From Isoetes taiwanensis (taxonomy: Eukaryota; Streptophyta; Lycopodiopsida; Isoetales; Isoetaceae): a stretch of DNA of 64,000 bases. The stretch lies in the NCBI GenBank assembly GCA_021234155.1, contig JAJEKV010000052.1, positions 9,689,284 through 9,753,283 of the forward strand, written 5' to 3'. Below the pieces are notes generated by a model. The model worked only from the letters and a program-made list of their open reading frames with translations. It did not search any database and was not told the origin of the DNA. Of this stretch, positions 57,829-64,000 are shown piece by piece. Each line of letters begins with the position of its first letter. Within the stretch, counting starts at the first letter, position 1. Made by a program: the position numbers and the translations under genes.

Positions 57829-57866
57829 GTGGACGATAAAAAATCTATTATATTATATTCTATTCT
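57829..57866 (+). mobile_element. LINE/SINE 3' end
   Basis: CTCCTCGTGGACGATAAAAA, then an imperfect TATTA/TATTC tail. It shares GTGGACGATAAAA with the tail at 39.54 kb. Confidence 0.5.
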
Positions 57867-58821
57867 TGTCTCACACTTGCCGTGTGGGTACATTACTTGC
57901 CTCCCTAATGCATCATTAGTTGGAGCTCAACTTCCTTCATAGTATAACTTCAACATCCCTTGCAGCTTTCAGATGATTGCGCCTTCTGCTAGCAATGGTC
58001 GTCTTCCATTCCAACGGTCTTATAGAATGCTTATTTCTGCCTTCGTTTAGTTCAACCTCGACTCTCTTGACCTTGTGTGGAAACTACATTCCACACTATT
58101 GTCCACTCTTTTATTTGGTGTCTCGATGCTCCCAGCGGATAAATGATGTGTCCATTTCCTTAACTTGTACCATACATGATGGCCATGCATTTGACTAACG
58201 TCATTAAGGGTATCCATGTGGCTACGTGGTCATCTTACTCGGGCAATACCCTTGCATCTATATTGCATGTCTTAGGAACGTCAGCCTCCTTACGAATGCA
58301 AGTTATCCGTAATTTTATAACCTATAATAGATCCGCGTCCTCATATGCCATTTATCTCTACCTTTCTATGAATCATACCTCGATTCAAGTAGCAATAGCT
58401 ATAAAATGTCGGGTCAGCATTCTATACCTCCACCGCCATTGTCGAAACTTACACTTCTAAAGTGATCTTCCTTTCATAATATGGGTACTTATAATCCAGT
58501 TTTCACATTAGTATAGTACCTCTCTAACGTGGTCTATGACAGATAATCATATACCACATCTCCCTCACTTGTATGGTGCTATATCCAGTCTCCTTCTACG
58601 TTGAATGGCAATATATATGCCGCGTGATAAATCAATCCTCTTAATTATTAATTCCAATTATTCAATGGGATAACAAACATCGTCATATCAATTCTCTCGA
58701 CTATCGATCCAAAATAAGGATAGCTTACCACTTCTTATTCCCAACGTTCAGCACTTCTACTTCAAGCAAGAGTCCAGGACCTCCTCAACCATTATATAAC
58801 AGGCTCAAGAAGCACCAGGTA

Positions 58822-58863
58822 TGCTTTCGATGCTTCCGTCGTGGACATCATAGTCATAACTGC
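58822..58863 (+). pseudogene. Retroviral-type CCHC zinc-knuckle relic
   Basis: CFRCFRRGHHSHNC fits C-x2-C-x4-H-x4-C exactly and is preceded by the basic NRLKKHQV, as in gag nucleocapsids. No recognisable capsid or protease frame surrounds it. Confidence 0.5.
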
Positions 58864-59747
58864 CCTTCTGTATCGTGGATAAGTATCATGCATTAAGATA
58901 ATCGTGGACTTCATTGACTAGTTTCATATCATGAGAATGGTCATTTTTCTCTTTTTTTTTTCTAATCTATTAGAATTTTCTGCGCTCATCATTGTTGCAG
59001 CTGTATTTTTTGCCGTTGCTTGAAGCTGATACTTGACAAAATCAAAGCCCTTATAGATATAACTATACAGATAAGAAAATATATGAATAATAGATGCAAT
59101 GCCAACTGCTATATGACAATTCGTTTGTTCCAGCAAAAAACAGTTATATGGCACTACAGATCTATCATTCATATGTTTTCTCTGATATTGTACATACCCC
59201 ATTTCATCAACGTAGGTAGTTAGCGTAATGGGTTTAGGAAATTTCTAAAAGCAAGATCCCTTTTCTGAGCGTCTGAATGAATGGTGATGTACCATAAATC
59301 CTTCTACTTTTATGCCCTGAGATGTGTCAGCTGACAATTCTGCACATATGATCTCATCGATTACGCTTATTGTTATGTCTACCTTTGTTTTTAATACTAA
59401 AATGTGCATGAGCTGGTCCTCTCTTTTGAAATTACATGTATTATGCATTAGGGCGGATTTGTGATCTCAAAATGGCTTCGTAAGAGCCATTCCACGTCAG
59501 ATTTCTTATTCTCCTTCCCAATGCCATGTAGGATACCTACCCTCCATTATTATAAATTCCCATGGATTTCGAGGGATCGTGCATTTATTTTCGTTTGCTA
59601 AAAAGAAAGAAAAAGTTATTTATGGCATTAAATCACCACGGCTAATGATGATGGAATTCGAAAACAAATGGGGTTTTATAATTTCATAGTGTCTTAGAGG
59701 GCACGACAACTTAGTTTGAGGGTCCAGTCTAAGATTAAACTTTGTGC

Positions 59748-60434
59748 GTCCTTCAAACGGGTATCGTTGGTGCCAATGGTGTTGGAAAATCAACCCTTTT
59801 TAAGATGATTATTGGCCAGGTATAATGTGTTGAACGGTCTCTTCATTCATGCAGACATACAAAATAAAAGCTAAAAAATACTGCATATGCTGTATGGACA
59901 TAGATATAGGTCGGTCTTTGTACTAATGTTACTAATTGTAAGAGCTTAATAATATCTGCTGATGATACAGTACAAAACGCTTTAGTTTTATGATGTTGCA
60001 TCATTGGGAAGTATGCAAACTTCTAGCTTTTCATTTCATGCTCAGTAATTAATCAAGCCAATATAGGTTGTTAAATTCAGTTCATTGCTCATTATCTGCT
60101 GGACGGTACAGGAGACACCTGATGCTGGTTCTTTGAGGGTGGGAGAGACAGTGGTTCCTTTGTATGTTGATCAGTCTCGTGAGTCTTTGGATGCAACAAA
60201 ATCTGTTTTTGATGAGATAAGTGATGGAGATGAAGATATTCTGTTTGGTAAGCAGTGGAAAATAACCTTCAGTGGATTTTCCTGGTTTTAACCATGCTAA
60301 TATTAATTATGCCATCTACTGTTCATGCAGGGGGGGCTAAAATAAGTGCTCGTGCCTATCTTTCATGGTTTAACTTCAGAGGTCCAGATCAACAGAAAAA
60401 AGGTTGGAAGTCTTTCAGGCGGGGAAAGGAATAG
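59748..60434 (+). pseudogene. ABCF (EttA-like) ATPase gene fragment, three exons
   Basis: Exon a (to 59819) reads GIVGANGVGKSTLFKMIIGQ, the Walker A of a second ABC domain. Exon b (60112-60247) reads ETPDAGSLRVGETVVPLYVD, then a DE-rich part to DEDILFG. Exon c (60331-60434) reads GAKISARAYLSWFNFRG, then the signature LSGGERNR one frame off. Introns are GT-AG with matching phases (0 and 1). The sequence matches plant plastid ABCF proteins of the EttA type, translation-associated ATPases rather than transporters. One extra base before LSGGE and the absence of the Walker B exon show a fragment. Upstream exons are absent. Confidence 0.8.
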
Positions 60435-61123
60435 GTATTGCCAACACAAAAATTGATGGTTGATGTTGAACAAGAGGGCGCTGATGATATCCATTCCTCA
60501 TACAGCTTCTGCAAGCAAAATGACAATGTTTTAACTCATTTTCTCCCTTGATTCAGCGGTTTGCTTGGCGCCATTTGTCTTTGCTTTTTGATAATATGCA
60601 ATTGGGAGAAAATTCGAATGGGAGTGCTGGGCGCCTATTTATTCTAATGCAAATTTGTAAGTTTTGTCTCCTTCTGGCTTTAATCGTTATGGATTTGCGA
60701 TGTGGCTTGTGTTCCTTTCTGAGAAAAAGCCCTCATTTTCTGATTACCTAATCATTCTTACGATTCTATCTTGATGTGTTGAATTTCATTAATATGTGCC
60801 AGGGCTCCATTCCGGCATTCTCTTCCATGGTAATGCTTTTTGGATTTATCTACTGTTTCAATTACAATCCTGATTTTGTTCATTTTTATGTTACATCGTG
60901 ATTTTTTCCTTTTGTGCAATCTCAACCGTTTCTCTTTGAAGTCTTTCAACTATTGAATTTGAATGCTTTGCTTTGCTTAGGTTTTGAAGCGACCTTTGAA
61001 AGCCAGAAGCAGGGATAACTAACTTTAGAAGTCTTCAAGCCAAGGAAATCATAGCTAAATGCTACTTTGTAGGAGTAAAGGTAAATTGGCCCTCTTCCTC
61101 TAGGCTTTGTGATTGGCTGGTTT

Positions 61124-61153
61124 TTGGGTTGCCCCTAGGGGGGCAAGCCCTTG
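61124..61153 (+). terminator. Hairpin GGGTTGCCCC / GGGGCAAGCCC, second copy
   Basis: TTTTTGGGTTGCCCCTAGG continues into GGGGGCAAGCCC, then TTGTTC. It lies 0.7 kb downstream of the ABCF fragment and may be the 3' end of the element that carries it. Confidence 0.45.
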
Positions 61154-61165
61154 TTCTATTTCATG

Positions 61166-61798
61166 TAGAGCTTGGCAAAATCGTGTAGACAGAGGTAAAA
61201 TGCACTGACCCATTTATACTAAAAATGCATTGATCCATCTATATTAAAATGCCATTCAACTATTCTTATTCATCTATATTTCTTAGTTTGGCACTATTTC
61301 GTGCTTCAGAAAACAAAAATAGGATCATATTATTTATCAGTAAATTCTTCTCTTGGGAACTCAGTATAGTATATGTTTTGATATTCTTCATGTGCTGCAG
61401 ATTAAGATCCACTGCCATAGCCCAGTGCGCTAAGATACATCCATCTATCGGCTTCAGTTTAGGTAGTTTTATTATGCAAGTTGTGGTTAGTATCCGAATA
61501 TGCACTTTTCTCAGATTTCTCTCTGTCTCATATCTTCTGAGGCATTGTTAGACCTTTGCAAAATCTTGCAGGCAGAGGTAAAATGCACAGAGCCGTCTAT
61601 ACTACAATTTTATCATGTTATTCTTATTCACCTTTGTTTCTTAATCTCACACTATTTCTGGTTTCCAAAAACAAAGAGAGGATCATATTATTCATTTCTT
61701 GGGAACTCAGTATAGCATGTGCGTGCTGTTTTGATATTTTTCATGTGCTGCAGGTTAGGGTCCACTGCCATAGTCCAGTGCTCTAAGGTACATCCACC
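61166..61798 (+). repeat. About 255-bp direct duplication, 383 bp apart
   Basis: 61166-61443 and 61550-61798 share CAGAGGTAAAATGCAC, CTTGGGAACTCAGTATAG and TCATGTGCTGCAG, then GTCCACTGCCATAG-type phrases. Non-coding. Confidence 0.7.
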
Positions 61799-61799
61799 T

Positions 61800-62800
61800 A
61801 CATAGATATGCTGCTATAGTACATCTAAGATGGGTGATTGATCATTACATGAATAATCATATGCATATTTTGGCTTAGAAATATGAGTTTTAATTTGCCT
61901 AATCTTCATCTCGTGTTCTATATCAAGTTTATAAGCAAGGTAGTAGTTCAGGATGCAATCCACTACGGTAGGAGCATGGATATCCTCTTAAATATGTTGT
62001 CTATGGATGTGTGTAATCCAATGTATACACATTCATAACCTTAAGCCAGCAAGCAGATCATGTACTTTGGCCTAAACCCAAATTGATCGCGTGAATCTGG
62101 CTAATTATATTACATAATCATTATGCACACCCATTTTATTCCATTTAGTAGTTGAATTACATGTATAAGCATCATAGGCAAGCTATGGATGCTGACCTCA
62201 TGCGGACTATTCCACAGATTATTACCCACAAGTGGTAGCAACATCAACATAATAAATGGTAAGCAATATGTTGTGCTAACATCCCTGGAAGATATGGTAT
62301 CACATAATGTTTCTTTATGATGGAATGGTATGTTTCTTTACATGACTATATGTTTCAGTTGCTGGTCATGAATTGTTACGGGTTCTAAACCATAGCTCGC
62401 AGCTTTGCATAAAGCAGGACTGGTCGAAATTAGCAGTTTGGCAGTGCTAGAGAATTTAATGAAATTGTAGACTATGCTAAGAAGTGCTCTCAATGATAAT
62501 TCTATTGATTAGTAATACAATGAAGAAGGCAGCACTTATTCAGAAGCTTAGGAACAAATTAGAGCCGGGCTGTTTGTTGCATGGAACTTTTAGTTTAGTT
62601 GAGATCCCACTCTTAGGTCACATGCGATCAAACAATATAGAGCTTTCCTCAAAGGCAAGAAGGCACTGTACATTGTGGAGTATCAATGGAAAATGTTCTA
62701 CCTTCTTCATCTTCATCTCCAGACATTTTGGAGGAGACTATGACAAAAAACCTATGCAACCTTCGAGAAATGTCTCTTTAGAATACTATTAGTGTGCAAT
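61800..62800. other. No gene recognised
   Basis: AT-rich. ORF 62484-62792 (102 aa) has no recognisable domain; its end may be the decayed upstream part of the LINE fragment that follows. Confidence 0.35.
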
Positions 62801-62811
62801 AATTGCTGCAG

Positions 62812-63005
62812 CTTTATGATCCTATTGGGATTTGAAATGAGATAACAACGGCAAATGTGGCTAAAGGTTTGCAACATCTCATAAATAGGAAGGTTGAAGA
62901 CTTAGATGGCATGCAGGCATAACTATTAAAGTGGGCACCCATCTTGGCTAGCATGTTCAATAGGGCACTTCGAGAAGGCTTCCCGCAATGGACCGCCACC
63001 AGAGT
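62812..63005 (+). pseudogene. LINE reverse-transcriptase fragment (copy f)
   Basis: Reads LYDPIG, ANVAKGLQHLINRKVEDLDG, LLKWAPIL and MFNRALREGFPQWTATRVV. It matches LYDPPG, GLRHLANGK, LLKWGGPALL and IREGLPGEWMVSKV at 12.45-12.72 kb. It is cut on both sides and carries stops. Confidence 0.65.
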
Positions 63006-63220
63006 GGTGTCACGAACCTACGCAAAATAAGAACAAATATTAGAAAATACACTAGAAAACATGCGAGGAGTACGAGAGAAACTGAATATGATACAAAATT
63101 AGAATTCAAAGCTGGAGCTCAAAGGTGTGGCAGGAACACAAGGGGAAGAGCTAATATGCTCAAGACTGACATTGAACCAGAATGCCGAACCCTATGCTGG
63201 AGGCGCATTATATACTAGCC

Positions 63221-63235
63221 GGAGGAGGGGAGGGG
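63221..63235 (+). promoter_or_regulatory. Polypurine tract
   Basis: GGAGGAGGGGAGGGG lies directly before TGTTTTTCC, a candidate 3' LTR start. Confidence 0.5.
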
Positions 63236-63540
63236 TGTTTTTCCATAAGTTTGTTTGAAGAGTGTTTTTGGAACTTTCTCGAACTCTAGAGAATCTTCTA
63301 AAGTTCTAGAAGAATATTCATGGAAGTGTCGAAAAGTTTCCTGAAATTATTCTATAGGAATATTTTTGTATAAATAAGGATGAGGATTGTATATGCATGA
63401 TATCTGTACAGTCGTCATACCATGCCCCTTCTGCGATGGTTATGAAATCAGAGCTAGAGTTGCAGTACTTGGACTTTGCATATCTGGGTAACTTGGTGAA
63501 ACTCAACAATGTATGAGAAAACCTCAACATCAAATAGTAA
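63236..63540 (+). repeat. Putative LTR (start only)
   Basis: Starts TGTTTTTCCATAAG after the purine tract and has TATAAATA at 63369. The 3' boundary is not defined and no partner LTR is in the window, so 63540 is a guess. Confidence 0.4.
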
Positions 63541-63659
63541 AAGATTTGGAATTGAAGCTCGACGACATGGATTTGGAACTTAGAGCTTTAGAATTGTAAT
63601 ACGTCCTGAATTATGCTCATGGATTAGCATTATACCCGGGAATAAAACTAGGCATTGGC

Positions 63660-64000
63660 CAAACATAGAAAGAAGAACAAAGATATGAACAAATGGATCA
63701 GAATTATGAATAGAAGCAGGTGCGAACTCAGGGTCGAGACAAAGAACTAAATCAAGGCAAGATATAAAAATGGAAGAGTATCAAGACAAAAAGGCTCTTG
63801 TTCCTATCCTTGCACCTGCCCTAGCTCTAAATTTAAACTTGATTCAGGAACCAGATCATGAATAGAAGCAGAATCATGAATAGAAGCAGAATCAGGGACA
63901 TGATTGGAAACAGAAACATGAAATGGGACTATGAAACTGGGGCAGGAACTAGAACCAAAACTGGAACTGGATCAGGAGCTAAAATAGAATCATGGACTGG
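63660..64000 (+). repeat. Purine-rich repetitive sequence
   Basis: Recurrent ATGAATAGAAGCAG and GGAACT/GGATCAG phrases, with stops in all frames. It may be decayed low-complexity coding sequence. The window ends here. Confidence 0.4.

Noticed and set aside
1-64000. Bacterial-style features (operons, ribosome-binding sites, riboswitches, rho-independent terminators)
   Set aside because: Introns, LTR and non-LTR elements and Helitrons show eukaryotic nuclear DNA. GC hairpins followed by T runs, such as 39428-39480, are explained as LINE 3' structures.

Overview
The window is eukaryotic nuclear DNA made almost entirely of nested, decayed transposable elements. There are no bacterial operons, and I see no intact host gene, tRNA or rRNA. 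Gene scraps have GT-AG introns, tRNA-Met and tRNA-Gln primer-binding sites precede LTR internal regions, and there are a chromodomain Ty3 remnant, plant-type Helitron ends, a DUF4283 LINE ORF1 and a plant-style PPR scrap. Together these point to a land plant. The PPR wording and a DNA N4/N6-methyltransferase-like relic make a non-seed plant, perhaps a fern, most likely. That lineage call is inference.

Layout. 1-2.6 kb: a possible two-exon scrap and a minus-strand LINE ORF1 ending in poly(A). 3.05-5.7 kb: a non-autonomous LTR element. 5.7-11.45 kb: a minus-strand chromovirus carrying a methyltransferase relic, one end of a TIR element, and a 280-bp TRIM-like element in its gag. 11.46-14.65 kb: a 5'-truncated non-LTR element with endonuclease and reverse transcriptase. 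15.9-23.8 kb: two Helitrons joined head to tail. 23.8-31.4 kb: fused host-gene fragments (PPR, RBP45/47), hairpins and another Helitron 3' end. 31.4-34.7 kb: diverged repeats and an LTR. 34.7-40.7 kb: a 5.98-kb TIR element (E2) with two LINE fragments inside. 41.6-53.9 kb: a 12.3-kb Ty3 element with TTGAC target duplications, invaded in its integrase by a 0.68-kb insert and in its 3' LTR by a 2.19-kb TIR element (E1). 54-64 kb: LINE tails, a gag zinc-knuckle relic, an ABCF gene fragment, duplications and an LTR start.

Two items stand out. First, E1 and E2 are DNA transposons with AACAAGG-type termini, 4-bp target duplications, a repeated subterminal motif that differs between elements but keeps the same layout, and clusters of element-specific palindromes. 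A third end of the E1 family lies at 10 kb, next to the same palindrome and the methyltransferase relic. Second, the Ty3 element has an extra, apparently complete RNase H upstream of the reverse transcriptase, while its normal RNase H has lost catalytic aspartates.

All alignments were made by eye. Frames, boundaries and family names need computation to confirm.
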